A DNA stretch of 41,063 nt from an uncultured Butyrivibrio sp. (lineage in GTDB: Bacteria; Bacillota; Clostridia; Lachnospirales; Lachnospiraceae), in contig CAMVNV010000019.1 in assembly GCA_947168935.1 (NCBI GenBank), positions 1 to 41,063 of the forward strand. The letters run 5' to 3'. The notes beneath the pieces are model-generated. The model did no database searches and was not told the origin of the DNA. It saw only the letters and a program-made list of their open reading frames with translations. Below, in pieces: positions 20,817-32,862 of the stretch; position 1 is the stretch's first letter; every line of letters starts with the position of its first letter. A program made the position numbers and the translations under genes.

Positions 20817-20886
20817 ATTATAGCATAAAGGAAAAATCTATGCCTCGTTTTTTGACGAATTAACAGTTTTATTTCGTGAAATGCAC
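20817..20886 (-). promoter_or_regulatory. Candidate promoter with LytTR/ComE-like direct repeats (site C)
   Basis: Repeat starts at 20854 (GACGAATTAACA) and 20875 (CGTGAAATGCAC), 21-bp period; minus-strand TATAAT at 20817-20822, 31 nt from the box. Confidence 0.5.
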
Positions 20887-20928
20887 TAAATAAACTTCGA
20901 TTAATCCGCAAGTCGAGGTCTGTCTGTA

Positions 20929-21723
20929 TTATGCTGTCGCTTTCTGCACTCCATCCTTGAGCTTTTTGGCAAATTCTGTAACGTAAGGTACGCAATCCTT
21001 GCCATACTGACCTACGATCTTAACGATAGCTGATCCAACAATCGCGCCATCTGATTTTGTAGCCATACTTCTTGCCTGATCAGGGTTAGAGATTCCAAAT
21101 CCAACAGCGGCAGGAATATCAGATACTTCCCTTACTGTAGCGATCATATCTTCGATGTTGGTTGCAAATTCTTCTCTTACGCCTGTTACACCCATTGAAG
21201 ATACAACGTATAAAAAGCCTTTAGCTTCTTTAGCGATCATCTTGATTCTGTCTTCAGAAGTAGGAGCGATCATTGATATAATTGATATACCATTTTCATT
21301 TGCAACATCTTCAAATTCTTCCTTTTCTTCAAATGGTATATCCGGAACGATAATTCCCTGCATTCCGCTTTCAACGCAGCGCTTCATGAATTTCTCTTTT
21401 CCGTAGGCAAAAATAGCATTTGCGTATGTGAGAAATACCATAGGAACTGAAACTTTACCTTCATCATGAAGCTCTTTTAACATATCAAAAAGCTTGTCTG
21501 TTGTAGTACCTGATGCAAGGGCTCTCTCATCAGCTTCCTGAATTACAGGGCCTTCTGCGATAGGATCAGAGAAGGGAATTCCAATCTCGATAAGGTCGCT
21601 TCCTGCATCCTGAAGAGCGATGATAAGGTCTTTCGTTGTATCAAGGTCGGGGTCTCCGCCTGTTATAAATGGTATAAATGCCTTACCGTTTTTGAAGGCA
21701 TCAGCTATCTTAATATCTGTCAT
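20929..21723 (-). CDS. trpA: Tryptophan synthase alpha chain
   Basis: FIPFITGGDPDLDTT, LIEIGIPFSDPIAEGPVIQ, GFGISNPDQ. Confidence 0.97.
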   Translation of the reverse strand: MTDIKIADAFKNGKAFIPFITGGDPDLDTTKDLIIALQDAGSDLIEIGIPFSDPIAEGPVIQEADERALASGTTTDKLFDMLKELHDEGKVSVPMVFLTYANAIFAYGKEKFMKRCVESGMQGIIVPDIPFEEKEEFEDVANENGISIISMIAPTSEDRIKMIAKEAKGFLYVVSSMGVTGVREEFATNIEDMIATVREVSDIPAAVGFGISNPDQARSMATKSDGAIVGSAIVKIVGQYGKDCVPYVTEFAKKLKDGVQKATA

Positions 21724-21756
21724 TTTTTCACCTCTTATCGCGAGTGATTACTGATT

Positions 21757-21817
21757 GAAGTGGTGGAGCTCGCGACACCACTTCGTGAAGTTTGAAAATT
21801 TTATATTTTCAAACTTC
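21757..21817. repeat. Two adjacent hairpins in trpB-trpA intergenic region
   Basis: GAAGTGGTG..CACCACTTC (21757-21784) and GAAGTTTGAAAAT-TTTAT-ATTTTCAAACTTC (21787-21817). Confidence 0.85.
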
Positions 21818-21818
21818 C

Positions 21819-23006
21819 TTAATCCTGAAGATTCTCGCCGCGGTAGCGAGCGATTGCTGCAACGTCTTTGTCTCCGCGACCTGACAGGTTAATTACGATG
21901 ATCTTGTCCTTACTCATCTTTGGAGCAAGCTTCATGGCATAGGCAACGGCGTGTGAACTCTCGATCGCAGGAATTATTCCTTCAGTTTTTGAAAGGTATT
22001 CAAAAGCCTCTACAGCTTCTTCATCAGTAACAGCCACGTATTTAGCTCTACCTATATCATTAAGATATGCGTGCTCAGGTCCGATTCCGGGATAGTCGAG
22101 ACCAGCTGAGATTGAATATACCGGTGCGATCTGTCCATCTTCGTTCTGGCAAAAGAGTGACTTCATACCATGGAAGATTCCAAGCTTACCTGTAGCGATT
22201 GTTGCTGCTGTTCTCGGTGTATCAGCGCCTTCACCTGCTGCCTCGCATCCGATAAGTTCAACTTCCTCATCTCCGATAAAGTCGTAAAAAGCTCCGATTG
22301 CATTAGATCCGCCTCCAACGCAGGCAAGAACAGCATCGGGAAGTCGTCCCTCTTTTTCCAGCATCTGAGATTTGATCTCCCTGGAGATAACTGCCTGGAA
22401 ATCGCGAACGATAGTTGGGAAAGGATATGGGCCCATAACTGAGCCAAGTACATAGTGGGTATCAGCTACGCGGCTGCTCCACTCCTTCATGGCTGCGTTA
22501 ACGGCATCCTTAAGAGTTCCTGTTCCTGACTCTACTGCGTTAACCTTGGCACCAAGAAGTCTCATTCTGTATACGTTGAGGGCCTGACGCTCTGTGTCGA
22601 GCTTACCCATAAAGATCTCACACTCAAGGCCCATGAGAGCAGCAACAGTAGCAGTAGCAACGCCGTGCTGTCCTGCACCTGTCTCAGCTATGACTCTTGT
22701 CTTACCCATGCGCTTTGCAAGAAGGCACTGACCAAGTACGTTGTTGATCTTGTGAGCACCTGTGTGGTTTAAGTCTTCTCGCTTAAGATAGATCTTTGCT
22801 CCCCCAAGGTCCTCTGTCATTTTCTTAGCTTCATATAAAAGGGATGGACGTCCTGCATAGTTATTAAAAAGATCAGTCAGCTCTTTATTAAACTCAGGGT
22901 CATCCTTATATCTGTTATAGGCTTCTTCAAGTTCCGTGATAGCATTCATAAGCGTTTCAGGAACATACTGGCCACCAAATTTTCCGAATCTGCCTTTTGT
23001 TACCAT
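21819..23006 (-). CDS. trpB: Tryptophan synthase beta chain
   Basis: [53 protein letters not shown]. Confidence 0.98.
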   Translation of the reverse strand: MVTKGRFGKFGGQYVPETLMNAITELEEAYNRYKDDPEFNKELTDLFNNYAGRPSLLYEAKKMTEDLGGAKIYLKREDLNHTGAHKINNVLGQCLLAKRMGKTRVIAETGAGQHGVATATVAALMGLECEIFMGKLDTERQALNVYRMRLLGAKVNAVESGTGTLKDAVNAAMKEWSSRVADTHYVLGSVMGPYPFPTIVRDFQAVISREIKSQMLEKEGRLPDAVLACVGGGSNAIGAFYDFIGDEEVELIGCEAAGEGADTPRTAATIATGKLGIFHGMKSLFCQNEDGQIAPVYSISAGLDYPGIGPEHAYLNDIGRAKYVAVTDEEAVEAFEYLSKTEGIIPAIESSHAVAYAMKLAPKMSKDKIIVINLSGRGDKDVAAIARYRGENLQD

Positions 23007-23050
23007 GTTAATTAATTCCTTTCGTTATCATTAAATAAAACGATTCCATC

Positions 23051-23105
23051 GGTAAATAGGCTTTATGCCTATTTACCAGACTTTTGACACGAAGTGTTAA
23101 AAGTC
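23051..23105. repeat. Two adjacent hairpins in trpF-trpB intergenic region
   Basis: GGTAAATAGGC-TTTAT-GCCTATTTACC (23051-23077) and GACTTTTGACAC-GAA-GTGTTAAAAGTC (23079-23105). Confidence 0.85.
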
Positions 23106-23106
23106 C

Positions 23107-23787
23107 TTATACAAACTGTGACTGAGGTCTGTAGGCTTCCATAACTCTCATGAGCTTTTCAACCTTCTTCCAGTCCTTGTGTCCGTCTGTTTCAACTGCT
23201 GATGACACATCGACCGCATATGGTCTTGACTGTGCAAGCGCCTGTTGGATGTTGTCTGCAGACAATCCTCCTGCAAGGAAATACGGCTTATTAAGCTTAG
23301 GAATCATTGAAAGCTCAAATCTTTCGCCTGTTCCTCCCGGAAGTTTTTCAACGTAGTTGTCTAAAAGGAGCATGTCTACAGGAAGATTATCTACTTCATC
23401 AAACTCAGATCCGTCCTTGACTCTGATCGCTTTCATGATTGGAGCACCAGGACCAAACTCATCGTAGTGGCGCTTTTTGTCAGGGTTTGATGCTGCAATC
23501 TTTTCTCTAAGAAGATTTATGTAGGCTGCGTCTTCGTGTCCGTGGAGCTGGATTATCTGGATGATAGCGCTGTTATAAAGATCTACGATATGATTCATAT
23601 CATCGTCTACAAATACGCCAACTGTAGGAATAGAGATATCCAGTGTATTCCTAAGCTCCCCGGCCATCTGATCTGTCAGATAATGCCTTGTCTTTGCAAA
23701 AACAAATCCGCAGTAATCAGGCTTAAAACCGTTCATTATTACGCAGTCTTCCTTGGTCATAAGACCACAGATCTTAATCTTAACCAT
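23107..23787 (-). CDS. trpF: Phosphoribosylanthranilate isomerase
   Basis: KICGLMTKEDC, GFVFAKTRHYLT, FLAGGLSADNIQQAL, AVDVSSAVETDGHKD. Confidence 0.95.
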   Translation of the reverse strand: MVKIKICGLMTKEDCVIMNGFKPDYCGFVFAKTRHYLTDQMAGELRNTLDISIPTVGVFVDDDMNHIVDLYNSAIIQIIQLHGHEDAAYINLLREKIAASNPDKKRHYDEFGPGAPIMKAIRVKDGSEFDEVDNLPVDMLLLDNYVEKLPGGTGERFELSMIPKLNKPYFLAGGLSADNIQQALAQSRPYAVDVSSAVETDGHKDWKKVEKLMRVMEAYRPQSQFV

Positions 23788-23868
23788 TTGAAAATCCTCT
23801 TTTTCTTTTACAAACCCTGCAGTTTCTTTTTTCTATTTATTTTGTGAAAAAAGATTTTGCACTACCAA

Positions 23869-24687
23869 CTACATTCCCTTAAGCCTTTGTATCATGCCGC
23901 TCTTATCATTTGCACGCATCATTGTTTCCCCAATAAGAACTGCATTTACTCCTGATTCCTTAAGCTTTATCATATCTTCTTCAGTCTTGATCCCGCTTTC
24001 AGCAACGAATATCTTATTAGAGGGAACCAACTTTCGAAGTCTTATGCTGTTACCAAGATCTACTGTGAAGTCCTTAAGGTTTCTGTTGTTAACTCCGACT
24101 ATTTCAGCTCCTGCATCAAGAGCTCTTTTTACTTCATCCTCATCATGGGTTTCAACTATGGCTGAAAGTCCCAGGGATGATGCAAGCTCGTGATAGGCTT
24201 TTAACTTGTCATCATCAAGGATCGCACATATAAGAAGTATTGCTGATGCGCCGTATACCTTAGCCTGGTAGATCATGTACTCATCTATGGTGAAGTCCTT
24301 ACGAAGAAGGGGAGTAGTGACTCCGGAATTAAGTATATCTTTTATATACTCAATATTACCTTTAAAATAGTCAGGCTCTGTTAAAACAGAAATGGCATCT
24401 GCCCCTATCTTTTCGTATTCCCTTGCAATATCTATATAAGGGAAGTCCTCAGCAATTATCCCCTTTGAAGGAGATGCCTTTTTGACCTCACAGATAAAAT
24501 GGATCCCCGGGCCTGACAGATTCCTTTTAAAGATAAAGTCCGTGGCGCTGTTACCAGTACCGGTCTTATCACCAGTATCACGGCTTCTTATTTCAAGCGC
24601 CATCTCCTTCATCTTTTCAGGTGATATCTGGCTTTTTTCTATATCAAGGCGCTTTTTGGTTGCAGCTACAAGATCATCAAGTATCAT
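23869..24687 (-). CDS. trpC: Indole-3-glycerol-phosphate synthase
   Basis: FICEVKKASPSKGIIAEDF, LLRKDFTIDEYMIYQAKVYGA, VGVNNRNLKDFTVD, AESGIKTEEDM. Confidence 0.97.
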   Translation of the reverse strand: MILDDLVAATKKRLDIEKSQISPEKMKEMALEIRSRDTGDKTGTGNSATDFIFKRNLSGPGIHFICEVKKASPSKGIIAEDFPYIDIAREYEKIGADAISVLTEPDYFKGNIEYIKDILNSGVTTPLLRKDFTIDEYMIYQAKVYGASAILLICAILDDDKLKAYHELASSLGLSAIVETHDEDEVKRALDAGAEIVGVNNRNLKDFTVDLGNSIRLRKLVPSNKIFVAESGIKTEEDMIKLKESGVNAVLIGETMMRANDKSGMIQRLKGM

Positions 24688-24712
24688 ATAATTCCTCTTT
24701 ATGTGCTTCTTA

Positions 24713-25741
24713 TTATGCGCTAAGCTCAGCGTACTTATTGGTTGCAGCTACGAAGTTTTCAAGTGTCTCAAGAGCCTTACCTGAATCAATAGTCTCTTTT
24801 GCCTTATTAACTGCATCTGCCATGGAGATTCCGTCTACTCCAAGATAGATTGCAAGAGCTGCATTTAAGATTACGTCATTTCTCTTAGGACCCTGCTCCT
24901 TGCCTGAAAGGATGTCTCTTGTGATCTGAGCGTTCTCTTCAGGTGTTCCGCCTACAAGGTCTTCAAGCTTGCAGAGCTTAAGACCGAATACTTCAGGTGA
25001 AAGCTCATATGTGTGAAGGTCGCCTTCTCTTATCTCGCATACTGTTGTAGGACCTGTGAGAGTTACTTCATCGATTCCGTCGCTTCCGCATACTACAACG
25101 CCTCTTGTGATTCCAAGGTTTGAAAGAACCTGTGCAAGTGGCTCAACGAGCTTCTGATCATATACACCCATTACCTGCATCTTGGCTGCTGCCGGATTGG
25201 TAAGCGGTCCAAGGATGTTGAATATTGTTCTGATTCCAAGTTCCTTACGAACAGGTGCTGCATATTTCATAGAAGAGTGATACTTCTGGGCAAAGAGGAA
25301 GCAGATTCCTGTTTCATCAAGGACTTTCATCATCTGGTCTGGCTCAAGTGTGATGGTTGCTCCAAGCTTTTCTAAAACATCTGCTGCACCTGACTTTGAA
25401 GATACTGATCTGTTACCATGCTTAGCTACAGGAACACCTGCTGCCGCGATAACAAAAGCAGAAGTAGTAGAGATGTTAAATGTTCCAACAAGGTCTCCGC
25501 CTGTTCCTACGATCTCCATAACATCTGTGCTTGGCTGAACTCTAACACCTTTTTCTCTCATTACGTTAGCGCAGGCTGTAATTTCAGTTACTGTCTCGCC
25601 CTTCATACGAAGTGCTGTAATAAAAGCTGCTATCTGAGCCTGTGTTGCTGTTCCGTCGAACATCTCACTCATTGCAGCCTTAGCTGTCTGCTCATCAAGA
25701 TCCTTACCTGCTACTACCTGTGCGATTGCTTCTTTAATCAT
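24713..25741 (-). CDS. trpD: Anthranilate phosphoribosyltransferase
   Basis: VGTGGDLVGTFNISTTSAFVIAAAGVPVAKHGNRSVSSKSGAADVLEKLG; start MIKEAI has a GGAGG RBS, so the ORF-track start at 25780 is likely too early. Confidence 0.97.
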   Translation of the reverse strand: MIKEAIAQVVAGKDLDEQTAKAAMSEMFDGTATQAQIAAFITALRMKGETVTEITACANVMREKGVRVQPSTDVMEIVGTGGDLVGTFNISTTSAFVIAAAGVPVAKHGNRSVSSKSGAADVLEKLGATITLEPDQMMKVLDETGICFLFAQKYHSSMKYAAPVRKELGIRTIFNILGPLTNPAAAKMQVMGVYDQKLVEPLAQVLSNLGITRGVVVCGSDGIDEVTLTGPTTVCEIREGDLHTYELSPEVFGLKLCKLEDLVGGTPEENAQITRDILSGKEQGPKRNDVILNAALAIYLGVDGISMADAVNKAKETIDSGKALETLENFVAATNKYAELSA

Positions 25742-25840
25742 TGCTTTTTCCTCCATTTTAGAAATTGTTCCTTGAAGCATCAGCTTTTTTCATAAAGATC
25801 TGTCAGTTCCAGCTCTAAGATTCACAAGCAAATCTGTAAT

Positions 25841-26170
25841 AAAAAAAGCCTCTGCCTCAGTTACATAACTGGGACAAAGGCTTTGAATTTACTATCATTG
25901 TACATTCATCGCTTCTGCGGTACCACCCATATTGGCGCGTGACCTTTCGGTCCGTTAACCCACTCTTTCAGATACTTTGTATCGTTACGATCAACATATC
26001 TGCCTGGCTGATAACGGTTCAGGTTCCCGTCAGCACCTACTTGGAATAATCCTTTCAGGCTGCCCTCGCAGGTCCATTCGGTATTTCGTCGTTACTACCT
26101 CACACCAGCCGGTAGCTCTCTGAAAACAACAGCCATACGTACTCGTCCTGTTCAACGGTTTAACTGCTTT
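25841..26170 (-). promoter_or_regulatory. T-box leader, tryptophan-specific
   Basis: Minus strand GGGTGGTACCGC T-box sequence near 25913-25933; specifier context GAA-UGG-ACCUGCGAG with UGG at 26074-26076; terminator AGCCTTTGTCCC..GGCAGAGGCTTTTTTT (25847-25882); upstream of trpD. Confidence 0.95.
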
Positions 26171-26238
26171 TTTGATTTAATGAATTAAAGTATAAATGTA
26201 TAAATAACAAAAGTCAATCCAAAAGATAATTTTATTTC

Positions 26239-26272
26239 AAATTAATAAATTCGCTACGCCGTATATTAATTT
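26239..26272. repeat. Intergenic palindrome (possible terminator of the GGDEF gene)
   Basis: AAATTAATA..TATTAATTT arms with loop AATTCGCTACGCCGTA. Confidence 0.6.
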
Positions 26273-26301
26273 TGTCATATATTTATTGCTTATATTTTAC
26301 C

Positions 26302-27771
26302 TTAAAACATGTCTTTCATGTTTCTAAGAGTCTGATCTGTTTCCTTGAGCATGTCTTCAAGTTTTATGTTTTTATTATAAGCAAAACTGCATATTACAAA
26401 TATAAGATGAATTGTATATGGTTTGTCCTGCTCAGCCATAAGCCTTGCATTCTGCTGCTGCATTGATGCTCTTAGACGATCAATCCTGTCTTTTGTATCT
26501 GTTATGAGCAGAACTGCAAACTCATTTCCTCTAATCCTGCCAACAAGAGCTTCCTCTCCAAAGACATTGTGGAGGACTTTTGCAGTTCTTTTTACAGCAT
26601 TATTACCTTCAGGTCTTCCATACAGTTCGTTTATAGTAGTAATGGTATCAAGATCGACGTAGGAGATTATTGCATATCTGCCATCTGTGTATTCGTTTTG
26701 TAAATAATCATAAGCATGAGTAAAGAAGCCTCTTCTGTTGTACTCGCCTGTCATGAGATCCTTTTCTCCAAGGCGGTCGAGAATCGTGTCGCCTCTTTCA
26801 ACCTCTTCCTGAAGTGCTCTGATCTCTTCAGCCATGTTCTGGCATATCAGGTTTTTAAAAGCATCATTAACAGACGCCTGAATGATCTCATACATGAGAC
26901 TTTCAAAGCCAGGGATCATGAACTGCGGATTGACCTTTACTGCGATCACACCATTTTGGTTTTCCTGGTAAAAAAGTGTTCTGACTATCCATCCACCAGG
27001 ATTCATGGCTTCTTCTGTTGCTTCATCAAGATTATTCATAGTGCCCACAATGGTGCCTTTAGGAATATCCAATGTTTTTCCATCATTAAGGATTCCTTTA
27101 ACCAGTATTGTTTCAGGCATAACCCATGGATTTTTTATAGTATTTGTAATACCATCTCCAAATACTAAGATCAAAGCATTTTTAACTCCGCCAAGTGACA
27201 GTGTCTTCATTATCTTTTTATAGATATCTACTCCATTACCTGATGTATGACGGAGTTTATCAACCATAAGTCCCAGCTGTTTCATGGAATCAGCTGCTGT
27301 TACTTCAAGTGGTGGCAAGCAAATTTCGTCCTTTGGGAGCGGGAGTTCTCCTGCTGTAATATAATTTTCCATATCTAGAACAGCCTGATATCCCTGCATT
27401 CTGTCATGCTTTTTCCAAGGATTGTTTATTGTTTTGTGTCCTCTGAAGTCTGACAGGATCAGGTAAGGTATCCTTTCAGAGATAAAGCGCCCAAGGAATC
27501 TGTCTTTATCAAAGTCAGATACGTCTTCTCCGATTTTATCTATGTCGATCATCAATCCATCAAAATTTTCTCCGTTGACATAGTCAAAAATTACTGTCTC
27601 CTGATAATCGTAGCTTTCATTTTTTTCCTTCTGTTCATCAGAAAGGATCTTGCCTCCGGGAAGAATTGTAAGAAGGATTCCTTCTTTTTCCGCAGCACGA
27701 ATGGCTCCGGCACAAAAATCGCAGATTTCTTCGCTTTTCAGATCGGATACTAACAGACCTACTTTCAGCAT
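26302..27771 (-). CDS. Periplasmic-binding-protein-like sensor domain plus degenerate GGDEF domain
   Basis: N-terminal LacI/PBP-like MLKVGLLVSDLKSEEICDFCAGAIRAAEKEGI; C-terminal GEYNRRGFFTHAYDYLQ..DLDTITTINELYGRPEGNNAVKR..LVGRIRGNEFAVLL, where RGNEF replaces GGDEF. Confidence 0.85.
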   Translation of the reverse strand: MLKVGLLVSDLKSEEICDFCAGAIRAAEKEGILLTILPGGKILSDEQKEKNESYDYQETVIFDYVNGENFDGLMIDIDKIGEDVSDFDKDRFLGRFISERIPYLILSDFRGHKTINNPWKKHDRMQGYQAVLDMENYITAGELPLPKDEICLPPLEVTAADSMKQLGLMVDKLRHTSGNGVDIYKKIMKTLSLGGVKNALILVFGDGITNTIKNPWVMPETILVKGILNDGKTLDIPKGTIVGTMNNLDEATEEAMNPGGWIVRTLFYQENQNGVIAVKVNPQFMIPGFESLMYEIIQASVNDAFKNLICQNMAEEIRALQEEVERGDTILDRLGEKDLMTGEYNRRGFFTHAYDYLQNEYTDGRYAIISYVDLDTITTINELYGRPEGNNAVKRTAKVLHNVFGEEALVGRIRGNEFAVLLITDTKDRIDRLRASMQQQNARLMAEQDKPYTIHLIFVICSFAYNKNIKLEDMLKETDQTLRNMKDMF

Positions 27772-27893
27772 GGCTTCACTCCTTTTTAAAGAGCAAGATA
27801 ATAGTTAGTTTACTTTTTGAAAAGTTGCACTTCTACGAATATATATCGACATTTTATTTGAAAATATTTATCTATTAAACAATTTCAATCAGT

Positions 27894-27963
27894 ATTTTAC
27901 CGTTTAAAAATGTTAGATTTAACTATATTCGACTAATTGCACGTTATCTATGACGAATTGCAT
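27894..27963 (-). promoter_or_regulatory. Candidate promoter with LytTR/ComE-like direct repeats (site B)
   Basis: GACTAATTGCAC at 27931 and GACGAATTGCAT at 27952 (21-bp period); minus-strand TAAAAT at 27894-27899, 31 nt from the box. Confidence 0.55.
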
Positions 27964-28026
27964 CAATAAAGAATGCCGCTAGCGACATTCTCGCGCCGAG
28001 AGCGGATGCTTTAACTACATAAAAAA

Positions 28027-28055
28027 AGAGATGAGACCTTATAGATCTCATCTCT
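28027..28055 (-). terminator. gyrA terminator
   Basis: AGAGATGAGA..TCTCATCTCT hairpin with T-tract on minus strand. Confidence 0.85.
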
Positions 28056-28088
28056 AAAAATACTATTATACTAAATACTTATTTTTGA

Positions 28089-30776
28089 TCATTCATCTTC
28101 TGAATCATCAAGATCCTCAGACTCTTCGATATCTTCAACTTCTTCATCGATGTCGTCTGATGATATATTATCATCTTCATCGTAATCGTCAGAAGCTACT
28201 ACATCTTCTTCGCCGGTATCTTCCATGGCGTCGTCCATGTTCTCATATTCAACGCTTCCGTCAGATACCTTTTCACGAACCTTGGCGATACTTACTACAT
28301 TTGCACCTTCATCAAGCTTGATAAGTCTTACACCTGATGTGATACGGCTGTAGATTGATACATCGCTCATACGAAGCTGGATGATAGTTCCCTGATCAGT
28401 GATCATCATGACTTCGTGCTCGTCATTAACGGCTTTAACACCAACAAGGCGTCCTGTCTTTTCAATGATCCTATAGCACTTAAGTCCCTTACCACCTCTG
28501 TACTGAGTCTTGAACTCTTCAAGCTTTGTACGCTTACCGTATCCGTTCTCAGATACTACAAGAAGTGATGATCCCTGAGAATCGATCTGCATTCCGATGA
28601 TCTCGTCGTCGCCGTCAAGCATCATACCACGTACGCCCATTGCATCACGTCCCATTGCACGAACGTCTGTCTCCTTGAAGCGGATACACATTCCGTTCTT
28701 TGTTACAAGGAATATCTCTGAAGAGCTTCTTGTTGTCTTAACTTCAATAAGCTCATCGTCCTCTTCAAGATTGATGCATCTGATTCCGTTCTTACGGATA
28801 TTTGAAAAATCTTCAATAGGAGTCTTCTTTACAGTTCCCTTCTTGGTTACCATGAAGAGGTTCTTGCCTTCTTCAAAGCTTCCTACAGGGATGATGGCAG
28901 TAATCTTTTCATCAGGTCCAAGCTGAAGGAGATTAACTATTGCAGTTCCGCGGGAAGTTCTTGATGCTTCCGGGATCTTATAGGTCTTCATTGTGTACAC
29001 ACGGCCTGTAGATGTGAAGAACATTACATGGTTATGTGTTGTAGTCATGAGAAGATCTGTTACATAGTCTCCATCTATTGTGCTGATACCCTTTATTCCA
29101 TGGCCGCCTCTGTTCTGAGCCTTGAAATTATCTATTGCCATTCTCTTGATATATCCAAGAGATGTAAGGGCTATTACTGTATTTACATTCGGGATGAGGT
29201 CTTCATCTTCGAATTCTGCCTCATCATGTCCGATCTGAGTCTTTCTGTCATCGCCGTATTTATCAGCAATCTCTGTGATCTCTTTTTTGATAACGCCAAG
29301 AAGGAGATTGTGGTCTGCAAGTATTGCCTTGTACTCAGCGATCTTCTTGAGGAGTTCCTCGTGCTCAGCCTGAAGCTTGTCTCTTTCCAAGCCTGTCAGA
29401 GTACGAAGTCTCATGTCTACGATAGCCTGAGCCTGTGCTTCTGAAAGTCCGAAACGAGCCATTAACTGCTCTTTTGCACTCTGAACTGTATCACTTCCGC
29501 GGATGATCTTAATAACTTCATCGATGTTATCAAGAGCTATAAGCAGGCCTTGCAGTATGTGATCTCTTTCTTCAGCTTTACCAAGATCATACTTGGTTCT
29601 TCTTGTTACAACTTCTTCCTGATGTAAGATGTAGTATCTGAGCATCTTATCAAGAGAAAGAATCTTAGGCTCATTGTTAACAAGAGCAAGCATGATAACA
29701 CCAAATGATGCCTGAAGCTCTGTGTGTTTGTAAAGCTTATTGAGCATAACCTGCGCATTAACATCATGACGAAGCTCAATAACAACGCGCATTCCGTCCT
29801 TATCGGACTCATCACGAAGAGCAGTGATTCCGTCGATCTTTTTATTCTTAACAAGATCAGCTATTCTCTCAATGAGCTTAGCCTTGTTTACAAGGTAAGG
29901 AAGCTCAGTAACAACGATCCTGTTCTTACCGCCGTTCATAGGCTCTATGTCTGTAACGGCTCTGCAGATAACTTTTCCTCTTCCTGTTCTGTAAGCTTCT
30001 TCAGCGCCTCTTGTTCCAAGGATTATTCCGCCTGTAGGATAATCAGGAGCTTTGATGATAGGAAGGAGTTCATCTATCTCTGTCTCTCTGTCCTCATTAA
30101 CCTTGTTGTCGATCATAAGATTGATTGCTCTTACAACTTCTCTAAGGTTGTGAGGTGGGATATTAGTAGCCATACCTACGGCAATACCTGTAGTTCCGTT
30201 AACCAGAAGGTTAGGAATTCTACTTGGAAGAACAGCAGGCTCTTTTTCTGTCTCATCAAAGTTAGGTACGAAGTCTACTGTATCCTTGTTGATATCAGCT
30301 ACCATCTCCATAGAAATCTTGGTAAGTCTTGCCTCTGTGTATCGCATAGCAGCAGGTCCGTCGCCATCGACTGAACCGAAGTTACCATGACCGTCTACAA
30401 GACAATATCTCATATTCCAGGGCTGGGCCATATAAACAAGTGCACCGTAGATTGATGTATCGCCGTGTGGGTGGAATTTACCCATTGTATCACCGACGAT
30501 ACGCGCACATTTACGATGTGGCTTATCAGGTCCGTTATTAAGTTCGACCATGGAGTAGAGTACACGTCTCTGAACAGGCTTAAGACCGTCTCTTACGTCA
30601 GGGAGCGCTCTTGATGCTATAACAGACATCGCATAGTCTATATAGGATGTCTCCATTGTCTTCTTTAAATCTACTTCCGTTATATCTGTCGTATTGGTCG
30701 CCTCTGTCTGATCAAAGACATCATCTGGAAGATCATTTCCGGAGTTTATTCCGTTCTGATTTTCATTGTCAGCCAT
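28089..30776 (-). CDS. gyrA: DNA gyrase subunit A with long acidic C-terminal tail
   Basis: [60 protein letters not shown] (GyrA box-like). Confidence 0.98.
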   Translation of the reverse strand: MADNENQNGINSGNDLPDDVFDQTEATNTTDITEVDLKKTMETSYIDYAMSVIASRALPDVRDGLKPVQRRVLYSMVELNNGPDKPHRKCARIVGDTMGKFHPHGDTSIYGALVYMAQPWNMRYCLVDGHGNFGSVDGDGPAAMRYTEARLTKISMEMVADINKDTVDFVPNFDETEKEPAVLPSRIPNLLVNGTTGIAVGMATNIPPHNLREVVRAINLMIDNKVNEDRETEIDELLPIIKAPDYPTGGIILGTRGAEEAYRTGRGKVICRAVTDIEPMNGGKNRIVVTELPYLVNKAKLIERIADLVKNKKIDGITALRDESDKDGMRVVIELRHDVNAQVMLNKLYKHTELQASFGVIMLALVNNEPKILSLDKMLRYYILHQEEVVTRRTKYDLGKAEERDHILQGLLIALDNIDEVIKIIRGSDTVQSAKEQLMARFGLSEAQAQAIVDMRLRTLTGLERDKLQAEHEELLKKIAEYKAILADHNLLLGVIKKEITEIADKYGDDRKTQIGHDEAEFEDEDLIPNVNTVIALTSLGYIKRMAIDNFKAQNRGGHGIKGISTIDGDYVTDLLMTTTHNHVMFFTSTGRVYTMKTYKIPEASRTSRGTAIVNLLQLGPDEKITAIIPVGSFEEGKNLFMVTKKGTVKKTPIEDFSNIRKNGIRCINLEEDDELIEVKTTRSSSEIFLVTKNGMCIRFKETDVRAMGRDAMGVRGMMLDGDDEIIGMQIDSQGSSLLVVSENGYGKRTKLEEFKTQYRGGKGLKCYRIIEKTGRLVGVKAVNDEHEVMMITDQGTIIQLRMSDVSIYSRITSGVRLIKLDEGANVVSIAKVREKVSDGSVEYENMDDAMEDTGEEDVVASDDYDEDDNISSDDIDEEVEDIEESEDLDDSEDE

Positions 30777-30877
30777 TATTTTTTTCCTTTTCTTTTTTCA
30801 TGGGAAAAAATATATCTTTTCCATGAATTGTTATTTATCTTTAAGATTTCAAAGTCATAAACTCAAATGCAATTGTC

Positions 30878-32827
<1,950 letters not shown>

Positions 32828-32862
32828 TTATAAACCTCTTTTTTATCTGCTGTATTTTGGAA

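Noticed and set aside
26074-26100. TTCGTC near 26085 as a further copy of the LytTR-like half-site
   Set aside because: Lies inside the T-box RNA and lacks a partner at 21 bp and the TGCA part of the motif.
28085-28321. His/Arg-rich plus ORF antisense to the GyrA tail
   Set aside because: Mirror of the acidic tail codons; no RBS.
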